Of a stretch of DNA of 64,000 bases, positions 16,163 through 24,067 are shown one piece after another; position 1 is the first letter of the stretch, and the number at the start of each line of letters is the position of its first letter. A model generated the notes under the pieces. It ran no database searches, was not told the origin of the DNA, and worked only from the letters and a program-made list of their open reading frames with translations. The DNA comes from Anaerolineae bacterium. Its GTDB lineage: Bacteria > Chloroflexota > Anaerolineae > Aggregatilineales > Phototrophicaceae. The stretch spans positions 1 through 64,000 of the forward strand of contig JAIOHM010000140.1 in NCBI GenBank assembly GCA_019912965.1, in the 5' to 3' direction. Made by a program: the position numbers and the translations under genes.

Positions 16163-16909
16163 ATGGAAGAGAATCCATTAAAGTTACAACCACCATCCGA
16201 AGATAAACCTCTCGAACGTCTCGTAGCATTAGCATATGATATTGCTTGGGGTGCGCTTAAAAAAGAATGGACATCCTTTTTTAGAGTCGCTCATGCAGAT
16301 GACCATGGGGAAATCGTTGATAATGGCATGAGAGATAAATTGCCCCCAAAATGGGGAAACTACCATAATCATTATGCGGTTCCCCTTTTAGCATCATTGG
16401 GATACCTACGACGCGCTTCCACAGATTCGGAAGGTATTACTCATTTTGAGGTTACTCCTAAAGCCTATGCTCTGTTAGAAAAACATAAGTTTCCGCCGTC
16501 GGTATTCATCTCTTACGCACAAGATCAAAGTAGCGCCTTAGCTTTGCTAGTCGAAGCCAGACTCAAATTGAGAGATAATAACATCAATGTTTTTATCGAT
16601 AAGCTCCTTGTTGGCGGTGATGATTGGAAGAATCGACTTGAAAATACCATTAGGCAAAGTCGTTATTTCATCTGTCTAATCAACCCAAATACATTAAGCA
16701 ACTCATCAATGGTGCAACAAGAAATTGATTGGGCATTAGATGCAAACTGCATCTTCTTAGCCATCTGCCACAATGGGTACAAGATTGACCCCACCTATCC
16801 CTCTAAACTTAGAGGTAAGCAAGCTATTGTGGCCAATCATGAAAGCGCGAAAGGCTATGAGTCTGCAATTAGTGATTTGCTCAATAGCATGGGCTATTCA
16901 ACATATTGA
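16163..16909 (+). CDS. TIR-domain protein with N-terminal winged-helix-like region
   Basis: The 248-residue protein has an N-terminal half whose residues about 66-106 (YAVPLLASLGYLRR, a wing-like TDSEGITHFEV, then TPKAYALLEK) look like a winged helix. Residues about 113-235 form a TIR domain: SVFISYAQDQSS, VFIDKLLVGGDDW, RQSRYFICLINPNTL and Glu187 in MVQQEIDWAL, the position of the catalytic glutamate in NADase TIRs. The gene is markedly AT-rich against its neighbours and sits between the NurA/HAS pair and HerA, which suggests insertion of a defence gene into a repair cluster. AGAGGA precedes the ATG by about 6 bases. Whether it cleaves NAD or acts as an adaptor is unknown. Confidence 0.82.
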   Translation: MEENPLKLQPPSEDKPLERLVALAYDIAWGALKKEWTSFFRVAHADDHGEIVDNGMRDKLPPKWGNYHNHYAVPLLASLGYLRRASTDSEGITHFEVTPKAYALLEKHKFPPSVFISYAQDQSSALALLVEARLKLRDNNINVFIDKLLVGGDDWKNRLENTIRQSRYFICLINPNTLSNSSMVQQEIDWALDANCIFLAICHNGYKIDPTYPSKLRGKQAIVANHESAKGYESAISDLLNSMGYSTY

Positions 16910-16926
16910 TTCTTTGCATTAAACAT

Positions 16927-16967
16927 TTAGCAACTGGTAACTGGCAACTTCTGACTAACGACTGAGG
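16927..16967 (+). repeat. Short-period repeat in the HerA leader
   Basis: Variants of the words AACTGGT / AACTGGC / GACTAAC run in tandem with a roughly 7 bp period, immediately before the HerA RBS region. The same words fill the spacers at 35.4 and 43.5 kb. Confidence 0.5.
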
Positions 16968-16977
16968 ATTATCGACC

Positions 16978-18648
16978 ATGACGTTTCCCATCGAAAGCGA
17001 AAACCTGAACGACTGGTTCCCCAACAGTGTGCGTGATGAAACATACCGCTTGGGCGTTGTGGTCGGCGGATCACTCAGCAAAGGCTTGGTCGTTAAACTC
17101 GACCGCGACCAGACCATTGAAGACCTCGCGGTTGGGCGTTATGTGGTGGTGCATGGCGCGAATGAGATGCGCTTCTTCTGCATGTTGACCGACATCGTGC
17201 TGAATAACACCAACCCCGGCATCCAGAGCCACCCGCCGGAAATTGAAGGCGACCCTTTCCTGCAAGCCGTCTACATCGGCACGGCAGCTTACGGCACGAT
17301 CAGCGTAACACCCATGCTCTCGATTGACGAAGGCCAGCCCAAACCTGTCAAAACCATTCCTGGTCACTTTATGCCCGTCTTTAACGCCACCGTTGAAGAC
17401 GTGAACACCGTATTCGGTGCGGAAGATGACGCCCATTTCAATGTCGGCGCGCCGCTGGAACTGGAACAAACGCAGGTCAACCTCGATCTCAAGCGGTTGG
17501 TGGAACGTTCAGTTGGCGTATTCGGCAAAAGCGGCACGGGCAAAAGTTTCCTGACGCGAATGCTGCTGGCGGGCGTCATCAAATGGGGCAAAGCCTGTAA
17601 CCTGATTTTCGATATGCACAATGACTATGGTTGGGCAGGGACAGACGAACGCGGCACACAGGCCAAAGGCTTAAAGCAGTTGTTCAACAGTCAGGTCGTC
17701 ATCATCACGCTGGATGGCGAATCCTCCCGGCGGCGTAACGTCACTCCCGACTTCGAAGTCAAATTGGGGTATGACGAAATTCAACCGGAAGATATCGCTG
17801 CTTTACGTGGAACCATGAATCTCTCCGACGCCATGATTGATGCTGCTTATACCCTGAAAAAACGCTGGAAAGACGGGTGGATCAAGCGGCTGATTAATGC
17901 CGACGTGATCGACTTTGACGACATCACCCAGAACACCAACATTGCTGAAGGCACATTGACTGCCTTGCAGCGCCGTTTGCAGCGGTTTGAACGCTGGGCA
18001 TTCCTGACCGAAGAATCGGTTGCGGACAGCGTAGAGCGCATCATCCAATTATTGGTTGATGGGCGCAAAAATGTGGTGCTGGAATTCGGGCGTTACGGCA
18101 ACGAACTGGAAGCCTACATCCTCGTTGCCAACTATCTGACGCGACGCATCCGTGATCGGTACGTAGAGATGGTCGAAAAATCGTTGGGTGACGATGCCCA
18201 CAAACCGCCGCAGTTAGTCATCACCATCGAGGAAGCTCATAAATTTCTTCAGCCCGGTGTCGCTGGACAGACCATTTTCGGCACGATTGCCCGTGAACTG
18301 CGGAAGTACAACGTCACGCTGCTGGTGGTCGATCAACGTCCCAGCGGAATTGACGAGGAAGTCATGAGCCAGATTGGCACGCGCGTCACCGCCCTGTTGG
18401 ATAACGACCGCGACATCAACGCCGTGCTGACGGGTATCAACGGCGCACAAAGTTTGCGTGAAGTGCTGGCGCGTCTGGATACCAAGCAGCAGGCCATCAT
18501 CATGGGACACGCTGTTCCTATGCCCGTCGTGGTCAGAACCCGTAATTATGACGAAGCCTTCTATCAGTCCATCATGCAGGATCGTATCCCAACCAGCAGC
18601 GCCCGCGACAAACTGGGCACAGGTGGAAAAGAACGCCGCCTGCGCTAA
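16978..18648 (+). CDS. herA: HerA-like DNA-translocating ATPase
   Basis: The 556-residue protein has an N-terminal HAS-barrel (residues about 20-165), Walker A GKSGTGKS (183-190) followed by FLTRMLLAGVI, Walker B LVITIEEAHKFL (about 411-422) and the HerA C-terminal block LRKYNVTLLVVDQRPSGIDE. HerA forms a hexameric ring that translocates DNA and activates NurA; with Sir2 or other effectors it also serves in phage defence. It lies apart from its NurA partner by a divergent regulatory region, a YCII gene and a TIR gene. The ATG has GAGG 9 bases upstream. Length is normal. Confidence 0.9.
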   Translation: MTFPIESENLNDWFPNSVRDETYRLGVVVGGSLSKGLVVKLDRDQTIEDLAVGRYVVVHGANEMRFFCMLTDIVLNNTNPGIQSHPPEIEGDPFLQAVYIGTAAYGTISVTPMLSIDEGQPKPVKTIPGHFMPVFNATVEDVNTVFGAEDDAHFNVGAPLELEQTQVNLDLKRLVERSVGVFGKSGTGKSFLTRMLLAGVIKWGKACNLIFDMHNDYGWAGTDERGTQAKGLKQLFNSQVVIITLDGESSRRRNVTPDFEVKLGYDEIQPEDIAALRGTMNLSDAMIDAAYTLKKRWKDGWIKRLINADVIDFDDITQNTNIAEGTLTALQRRLQRFERWAFLTEESVADSVERIIQLLVDGRKNVVLEFGRYGNELEAYILVANYLTRRIRDRYVEMVEKSLGDDAHKPPQLVITIEEAHKFLQPGVAGQTIFGTIARELRKYNVTLLVVDQRPSGIDEEVMSQIGTRVTALLDNDRDINAVLTGINGAQSLREVLARLDTKQQAIIMGHAVPMPVVVRTRNYDEAFYQSIMQDRIPTSSARDKLGTGGKERRLR

Positions 18649-18725
18649 TGAAAGTAAACAGCAAAAACCGAAATACAGCATATCGGCAAACAAACATAAT
18701 GCGTTACAATATGCCGCAAAGTTAG

Positions 18726-18854
18726 TGCATACCAATCTCGGATGCGGATGTATTGATCGCCGTTTTTGCTTATAATCGTGATGCTGTATTAGTAACCAAC
18801 AACGAGAAAGACTTTTTGTCGCTCGGTGTGACCGTTGAAAACTGGACGAAATAA
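18726..18854 (+). pseudogene. Relic of a PIN-domain (VapC-type) toxin C-terminus
   Basis: An open frame with no start codon, preceded in frame by TAG at 18723-18725, encodes about 42 residues: ISDADVLIAVFAYNRDAVLV, then TNNEKDFLSLGVTVENWTK before the stop. This is the recognisable C-terminal end of VapC-like PIN ribonucleases (the Asp of the active site and the LVTNN-x-DF motif). The N-terminal two thirds are gone and no antitoxin gene is adjacent. The next gene starts 2 bases after its stop. Confidence 0.7.
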
Positions 18855-18856
18855 TA

Positions 18857-19246
18857 ATGCCGACTGATCTGCGTGCGCTGCGCGATAACCTGATGGCAAA
18901 TCTGGGCGCTTTACTGAACGATTTAACCCTGACCGAACGGCAGCGGCAGCGCATCTATGAAATCCACCGATCCAGCGTATTAGTCTCTCAGGCAGTCGAT
19001 TCCTATTACACAGCTTCGTCCAATGGTCACGACCCGCGCTACTATCTCATGTACGCCGCCCGTACTCCGCTGGCAGCCATTCATCTCTCGGCCTACCTGC
19101 TGGGCGTATATCACGAACGGCAAAGCGACCCTTGCAGCATTGACCAGCGGGCTTCTATCCGTGCCATTGACGATTGCAGTCGCAAATTTGTGATTGAAGT
19201 TGAACGGCTTTGGGCAGAAATGCAAACCGAACAGGCACAAGTCTGA
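18857..19246 (+). CDS. HisKA-like (DHp) small protein lacking the phospho-histidine
   Basis: The 129-residue all-helical protein carries YLMYAARTPLAAIHLSAYLLG (split here at residues 63-83), which lines up with the histidine-kinase dimerization motif His-Glu-Leu-Arg-Thr-Pro-Leu, with Tyr66 where the phosphoacceptor His should be. No ATPase domain follows. It resembles the protein at 19859-20221 in length and layout, so the two are probably paralogues around the acetyltransferase gene. A structural or phosphotransfer-decoy role is possible. The start overlaps no RBS of note; the ATG comes 2 bases after the PIN relic's stop. Confidence 0.65.
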   Translation: MPTDLRALRDNLMANLGALLNDLTLTERQRQRIYEIHRSSVLVSQAVDSYYTASSNGHDPRYYLMYAARTPLAAIHLSAYLLGVYHERQSDPCSIDQRASIRAIDDCSRKFVIEVERLWAEMQTEQAQV

Positions 19247-19292
19247 CGGGTCTTACGGGTCTTACTTCCCCTTGGAATTGGAATCGTTACAC

Positions 19293-19862
19293 ATGGAACT
19301 TTTTGATTTCACCGCGTTTCCGGTGCTGAATACGCCACGGCTGACTCTCCGCCAACTGCTGCCTTCCGATGCCGAAGCCGTTTTTCAGATTCGCGGCGAT
19401 TATGAGGTGACCAAGTACAACACCGGCAAAGCCTATGCAACGGTTCAGGAAGCCAGTGACTTGATTAGCGCCATCGAATCAGCCTATCAGGCACAGAACG
19501 AAATTCGCTGGGGCATCACCCGAAAGGGGCATAGCCTTGTTATTGGAATGTGTGGTTATAATTATTGGGTACGACATGACCGTCGCGGTTCCGTTGGCTA
19601 CGATTTGGCGCGCGCGCACTGGGGACAGGGCATTATGTCGGAGGCTGTGCGGGCAGTGGTGGAATTCGGCTTCAACCACATGGGACTGAACCGCATCGAA
19701 GCCGACGCAGATGCGCGTAACGTCGCCTCAACCCGTGTGTTGGAAAAAATCGGTTTCCAGCGTGAAGGGTTACAGCGCGAACAATTCTACGAAGTGGGCG
19801 CGTTTCACGATCTGGTCTTGTTCGGCTTGCTCAAACGGGATTATTTGAAGGGCAGCTTATGA
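19293..19862 (+). CDS. GNAT family N-acetyltransferase (RimJ/RimL-like)
   Basis: The 189-residue protein begins MELFDFTAFPVLNTPRLTLR, the usual RimL-type opening. The acetyl-CoA-binding region is in VGYDLARAHWGQGIMSEAVR, followed by GLNRIEADADARNVASTRVL and EKIGFQREG. These enzymes acetylate protein N-termini or small amines; the target is unknown. I chose the ATG at 19293 because the longer frame from 19194 runs back into the preceding gene. Its stop overlaps the start of the next gene (ATGA), indicating translational coupling. Confidence 0.88.
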   Translation: MELFDFTAFPVLNTPRLTLRQLLPSDAEAVFQIRGDYEVTKYNTGKAYATVQEASDLISAIESAYQAQNEIRWGITRKGHSLVIGMCGYNYWVRHDRRGSVGYDLARAHWGQGIMSEAVRAVVEFGFNHMGLNRIEADADARNVASTRVLEKIGFQREGLQREQFYEVGAFHDLVLFGLLKRDYLKGSL

Positions 19863-20221
19863 GAGAGCGATTTCTGAAACCACTTGCCGCAATTGGCGAA
19901 ATCTGCGAAAGGCTGTTGACTGCCGATGAAGTTCTGAATCTGGCACAGGAACGGTTTATCGAATCAATCGCCACCGCTGCTCAGATCATGACGGATTCGA
20001 TCATCAGTTTCCCGGATACCGAATTGGAAAATGCTGGCGAAGTCCTCAGTTACGAAGCCCGTTCGCATCTCGCATCCATCATCGGTTACGCCGAATCGCT
20101 CTTGGACGAATTCGACGGCACCCTGACCGCTGCTCAGGCCGAGCAAATTCAGTCGATTCGTACACACGGCACCAGGATGATTACCCTGCTGGCTCGCATC
20201 GTCAACAGTGTGGAATCGTAA
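19859..20221 (+). CDS. Second HisKA-like (DHp) small protein with Tyr for His
   Basis: The 120-residue helical protein has LSYEARSHLASIIGYAESLL (residues 63-82), an obvious match to the HisKA motif [18 protein letters not shown], but the phosphoacceptor His is Tyr65 and Thr-Pro is Ser-His. The downstream AEQIQSIRTHGTRMITLLAR fits the second DHp helix. There is no catalytic ATPase domain. It overlaps the GNAT gene by 4 bases and is probably co-translated. A partner could be the kinase of a remote two-component system or the protein at 18857. Confidence 0.7.
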   Translation: MRERFLKPLAAIGEICERLLTADEVLNLAQERFIESIATAAQIMTDSIISFPDTELENAGEVLSYEARSHLASIIGYAESLLDEFDGTLTAAQAEQIQSIRTHGTRMITLLARIVNSVES

Positions 20222-20274
20222 TGTCCCGCAAAGACAAACTGCACGAACCGAAAGGGCGACTGCTGTTCGCATAA
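20221..20274 (+). CDS. Possible 17-residue coupled microprotein
   Basis: An ATG overlaps the stop of the preceding gene (TAATG) and opens an 18-codon frame, MSRKDKLHEPKGRLLFA. Basic and without a hydrophobic segment. It may be a true small protein or a way to carry ribosomes toward the DUF554 gene 6 bp further on. Evidence is only the coupled start. Confidence 0.25.
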   Translation: MSRKDKLHEPKGRLLFA

Positions 20275-20280
20275 GTACTT

Positions 20281-21045
20281 ATGGGCGGAACGATCCTCAA
20301 CATTATTACGGTGCTGATCGGCAGTCTGGCAGGCCTGCTCATCGGCAATCGTCTGCCACAGAAAATGCAGGAATCCGTCGTAACCGGGTTGGGCTTGGTC
20401 ACGCTCTTTGTCGGCATCAGCAACGCCGGAACAACCGGCAACATCATCATCCCCCTTTTGAGCATCGCTATCGGCGTGATTATTGGCGAACTGCTGAATA
20501 TTCAGGGTGCATTGGAGCGCTTCGGCGGGTGGTTGCAAACGCGATTTGGTGGAAAGCCTTCAACCGAACAGCCTGAATCCGCAGCCGATTTTGCCGCGCA
20601 GGATTCCCGTGCCCGTTTCATCACTGGATTCGTTACCGCCAGTCTGGTCTTTTGCATCGGCCCATTGACCTTTGTTGGCTCGATTCAGGATGGTATGGGC
20701 TTGCCGATTGGCTTCCAGCAGTTGGCGATTAAAAGTGTGCTGGATGGATTCGCGGGGATGGCTTTTGCTGCCAGTTTCGGCTTGGGCGTGACCTTTACGG
20801 TCATCACCATTCTGGTTATTCAGGGCGGGCTGGCCTTATTGGGCAGTCTGTTGGGCGAGTTTATGTCCACGCCGATGATTAACGAAATGACTGCTGTGGG
20901 TGGGCTGATGTTAATCGGCCTGTCGCTCATTTTGCTCGACCTCAAAAAGCCGCGCATGGCGAACTTCCTGCCCGCGCTGGTGATCGCCCCCGTAATCGTA
21001 GCAGCGGCAGCGGCGCTAGGCATCAACATTTACCCGTCACTGTAG
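20281..21045 (+). CDS. DUF554 family integral membrane protein
   Basis: The 254-residue protein opens MGGTILNIITVLIGSLAGLL, the standard DUF554 N-terminus, and carries about six to seven membrane segments (for example VVTGLGLVTLFVGISNA, FITGFVTASLVFCIGPLTFV and LPALVIAPVIVAAAAALGI). The segment SIQDGMGLPIGFQQLAIKS is typical of the family. Function is unproven; a transport role is assumed. No good ribosome-binding site precedes it, so coupling to the upstream genes is likely. It converges with the minus-strand gene ending 3 bp later. Confidence 0.88.
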   Translation: MGGTILNIITVLIGSLAGLLIGNRLPQKMQESVVTGLGLVTLFVGISNAGTTGNIIIPLLSIAIGVIIGELLNIQGALERFGGWLQTRFGGKPSTEQPESAADFAAQDSRARFITGFVTASLVFCIGPLTFVGSIQDGMGLPIGFQQLAIKSVLDGFAGMAFAASFGLGVTFTVITILVIQGGLALLGSLLGEFMSTPMINEMTAVGGLMLIGLSLILLDLKKPRMANFLPALVIAPVIVAAAAALGINIYPSL

Positions 21046-21048
21046 AAG

Positions 21049-21309
21049 TTAATCGGCTTCAACCTGTGCGCGAAGTTCTTCCTTCATCTCCGGCGGCAGC
21101 ATATTCCAGTGCAGATTAAGAATCGCCCCTTGCAGTCCCCATAGTGCGTTCAAAGACACTTTGTGGGGATATAATGCCTTCAGCCGTTTGTAGGCTTCGA
21201 CCGCACCCACCGCCTCCAAATCTTCCAGGCTGTGGATACCGATTTCATTCAGCCACACCATTGTTTTCGGGCCGATATTTTTAAGCGGCGTTGGGGAATA
21301 TTTGGGCAT
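21049..21309 (-). CDS. TfoX C-terminal-domain-like protein
   Basis: The 86-residue protein is a helix-hairpin-helix-like domain: LKNIGPKTMVWLNEIGIHSL, EDLEAVGAVEAYKRLKALYP and LNALWGLQGAILNLHWNMLP. This matches the C-terminal domain of TfoX/Sxy competence regulators, here alone without the N-terminal half. It lies 5 bp after peptide deformylase, its RBS within the end of that gene. It may bind DNA or protein; a competence role is not shown. Start at 21309 chosen for the RBS; the longer frame has no site. Confidence 0.8.
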   Translation of the reverse strand: MPKYSPTPLKNIGPKTMVWLNEIGIHSLEDLEAVGAVEAYKRLKALYPHKVSLNALWGLQGAILNLHWNMLPPEMKEELRAQVEAD

Positions 21310-21314
21310 AAGCC

Positions 21315-21830
21315 CTATTCCTCGTTCTCTTCCGGCTCTGGCTTCCACACATCTTTAGCGATGTCGATGTATAAACGTCCCTCAAGATGGTCAATCTCAT
21401 GCTGGAAAACCCGCGCCAGCCAACCATCCGCCTTCTTACGGAAAGCTTTGCCGTTCTGATCTTGCGCCGCGACCGTAACTTTTTCGTGACGGTCAACCAA
21501 ACCCACATAACCCGGAATCGACAAACAGCCTTCTATCCCCTCAACCACTTCCTTGCTGGCCTTGATGATCTCCGGGTTGACGAGGACATACAATTTCCCC
21601 GCCTCGTCGCCATATTCTTCGCGGCTTTTTTCATCATCCGGCAGTTGCACCACCACTACCCGTTGGCTGACAGCCACTTGTGGCGCGGCTAACCCGACAC
21701 CGGGGGCATCCAGCATGGTTTCCACCATATCGTCCACCAGAGTTTGAAATTTTTTGTCGAAGACCGTCACGCGCGTAGCTTTTTTGCGGAGGATTGGGTT
21801 ATCCGGTCGGATAATTGGACGTACAGACAT
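21315..21830 (-). CDS. def: Peptide deformylase
   Basis: The 171-residue cytoplasmic metalloenzyme removes the formyl group from the N-terminal Met of new proteins. All three signature motifs are present: GVGLAAPQ (residues 44-51), EGCLS with the metal Cys102 and HEIDH with metal His144, His148 and catalytic Glu145. It is full length, with a charged C-terminal tail. It is the third gene of a four-gene minus-strand run, 17 bp after the STAS-like gene and 5 bp before the TfoX-like gene. Confidence 0.96.
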   Translation of the reverse strand: MSVRPIIRPDNPILRKKATRVTVFDKKFQTLVDDMVETMLDAPGVGLAAPQVAVSQRVVVVQLPDDEKSREEYGDEAGKLYVLVNPEIIKASKEVVEGIEGCLSIPGYVGLVDRHEKVTVAAQDQNGKAFRKKADGWLARVFQHEIDHLEGRLYIDIAKDVWKPEPEENEE

Positions 21831-21847
21831 AACGACTCCCGGCGCAT

Positions 21848-22213
21848 CTAGGTTTGAATACCAAGTTCAACAGCTTTTTGCAGGAAGGTCAGGGCTGTGT
21901 TGCGGTCATCAAATAACCGGACAGGATTACGATGCCGCAGTTTGATAAATGTCTTGAATGCACCACCCGGCTGAACATAAGCGAACCAGCGTCCATTGGG
22001 ATGGTAAATCCACTCACTCAGCGAGGAAAGTTCGAGAACGTCTGGATCAACCGATACACTCTGTGACATATCAATCAGAAAGTGAACCGGGTGTTCTTTC
22101 AAATGTTTCAGGCTGGTGGCAATGGCCTTACGCACATCATCGGCGGTTACATCGCCGCCATAATCCACCGCCAGTATCCACGGCTGTTCTAACCATTCGA
22201 CCTGCACCGGCAT
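21848..22213 (-). CDS. STAS/SpoIIAA-like small protein
   Basis: The 121-residue protein has the pattern of SpoIIAA-like or STAS-fold proteins: ILAVDYGGDVTADDVRKAIA, HPVHFLIDMSQSVSVDP, then WFAYVQPGGAFKTFIKL and the C-terminal VRLFDDRNTALTFL. There is no clear phosphorylatable Ser at the canonical position. It may bind lipid or nucleotide or serve as an interaction domain. It follows the CNB/PH-like gene by 24 bp and precedes deformylase by 17 bp. Confidence 0.65.
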   Translation of the reverse strand: MPVQVEWLEQPWILAVDYGGDVTADDVRKAIATSLKHLKEHPVHFLIDMSQSVSVDPDVLELSSLSEWIYHPNGRWFAYVQPGGAFKTFIKLRHRNPVRLFDDRNTALTFLQKAVELGIQT

Positions 22214-22237
22214 ATTGTACCTTAAACCTCCACCGCT

Positions 22238-23989
22238 TCAAGGTTGCGGCGGGGTATCACGCCGGGCACGTGGGATGCCCGGTGGGCGCGAACGATCACG
22301 AATACGAGATGGCTGAACTTGAAGCGGCGGAGGTTCTTGGGGTGGCGGTGGAGCTTCCCCCGAAAATGGGCTGGGTGCATTATTACCAACGGTTTCATGA
22401 TACACCGACAAGTATTCAACAATGGACTGCCGCTGCCGTTCCGCCTCAGCCTTCTGCTTGGCTTCCTCTGCTTTGGATTGCCGCCGCGAAATTTCCTGCT
22501 GAATTGACTGTGGCTTGTAAACCCAGCTAAAGGTTTTGGCACTTTTCTCTGAACCAGTCAGCGTAATTCGCACATCACCAACCTGGATCAACGAATTGAT
22601 AATGCCTTTGGTATCCGCCACCACATTATCAACCTGTGCCAGTAGAATTTGATCTTTCTGATCTGCCAGAAACAACGGGCGTTTGTGAATAATGGTGATG
22701 GTCTTGTCGCCCACAATATACAGGTCATTGCGCCAATCCCAATCCGCCAGATAAAACCAAACGCCGCCGATCCCCATCATAATCAGCGGGATAAGAGCGC
22801 CAGCCACCCCGACAAAAAGCAGAATAATGCCTGCCATGATGAACATGCCCGGCAGCACAACATGAGTTGTCCAGACGATATGATGCTTGCGGTAAACCGT
22901 CTCGCCATTCTCATTGGTGTATTTCAGGCTGAACAGGCCGCCTTCCCCGCTGGATTGTGAGGCTGGCGGCAGAGGGGATTGTGACCCGCCAGTCTGCGAA
23001 CTCAGGAATTTGGCGATGTCGCCTTTGATGGCGCTGCGTTGGGCATTGCGGGTTTCCTGTGCCCTGTTTTCCTGATACCGCTTGCGATGCATAAAAATTT
23101 CGCTCTGAATCGCTTTGGGATTACCGATGGCTTCCAGACGCAGCGTTTCGTTATCCCCGGAAGTTTTGATGATGATGGTGCCATAACCCAGAATCCGTCC
23201 GATAAAATCGGTGATCGGTGGCAAACCCACATTAATCTCGTGAATGCCCTCCAGTGGCACTTCATTCACAATGCTGCGAAAAGTGAGAATCGTGCGGTGG
23301 ATGTTGATGACGCGGCGGTCCGTGATGATAAGCACATCATTGCGCCATTCGAGGTAGTAATACACCACCCACGCGCCGAGGAACACGCTCCCAAACAAAG
23401 CCACGACAGTCCAGGGAAACGCAGGTGCGGATCGACCTAGCAAGCCGCTGCCAATCCAGATGATGATGATGAGTGCTACTGTCCAGGCGATACGCCGGAC
23501 AAACACCCACCAGTGCCGTCGGGTTTGCAGAATGATATTTTCGTTATCCCGTAAATCTTTATACGGCTTTTCCAGAGTTGTGCCCTGTGAAGACCCAGCA
23601 ATATTCAGGGCAGAACGCAGATCGGGGTGATAGGTCGATAAATCGCGCATTTGCTGGCGCGAGAGAAACAAAATAATCGATGTCTCATCAGCCCGCAGAG
23701 TTGATTCAGCCCGAACTTCTTCAAACAGGGCTTGCTCATGGAAATATTCGTTGGGGGATGCGCCGCCAAACAAACGCTCAATTCCATCTGCGCCGCGCTG
23801 GATCAACGAACCGCGCCCGGACACGAAAAACATCATCCCCGGCACAATCTCGCCCTGCCGGAAAAGCACCTCCCCCGGCTCGAAACGCAAGATTTGCATG
23901 GCATCGGCTACCCACTCGGTTTGCTGCGGATTCAACCGGGTAAAAAGGGGTAGACGTTTAACATTTGCGAGAATAAATCGATCAGCCAT
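22238..23989 (-). CDS. Cyclic-nucleotide-binding domain fused to membrane PH-like domains
   Basis: The protein has about 583 residues. Residues about 10-130 form a Crp-type nucleotide-binding domain (LPLFTRLNPQQTEWVADAMQ, LRFEPGEVLFRQGEIVPGMM). Two membrane helices follow (about 165-185, 192-212) and then a bacterial PH-like region (VLIITDRRVINIHRTILTFR, IHEINVGLPPITDFIGRILG). A linker, a second hydrophobic pair and a second PH-like region (YIVGDKTITIIHKRPL, DVRITLTGSEKSAKTF) come next, ending in a coiled coil and a Pro-Arg tail. It could couple a nucleotide signal to a membrane complex. The phosphate-binding Arg of classical cAMP sites is not evident. Heads the def operon. ATG at 23989 preferred over TTG at 23995. 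Confidence 0.75.
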   Translation of the reverse strand: MADRFILANVKRLPLFTRLNPQQTEWVADAMQILRFEPGEVLFRQGEIVPGMMFFVSGRGSLIQRGADGIERLFGGASPNEYFHEQALFEEVRAESTLRADETSIILFLSRQQMRDLSTYHPDLRSALNIAGSSQGTTLEKPYKDLRDNENIILQTRRHWWVFVRRIAWTVALIIIIWIGSGLLGRSAPAFPWTVVALFGSVFLGAWVVYYYLEWRNDVLIITDRRVINIHRTILTFRSIVNEVPLEGIHEINVGLPPITDFIGRILGYGTIIIKTSGDNETLRLEAIGNPKAIQSEIFMHRKRYQENRAQETRNAQRSAIKGDIAKFLSSQTGGSQSPLPPASQSSGEGGLFSLKYTNENGETVYRKHHIVWTTHVVLPGMFIMAGIILLFVGVAGALIPLIMMGIGGVWFYLADWDWRNDLYIVGDKTITIIHKRPLFLADQKDQILLAQVDNVVADTKGIINSLIQVGDVRITLTGSEKSAKTFSWVYKPQSIQQEISRRQSKAEEAKQKAEAERQRQSIVEYLSVYHETVGNNAPSPFSGEAPPPPQEPPPLQVQPSRIRDRSRPPGIPRARRDTPPQP

Positions 23990-24067
23990 CACCAACCGTA
24001 TCGTTTTGAATACTCAATGATATTATAATCTATTTTTCAAATGCCGCCCCATAGACTCAGTAATCGT

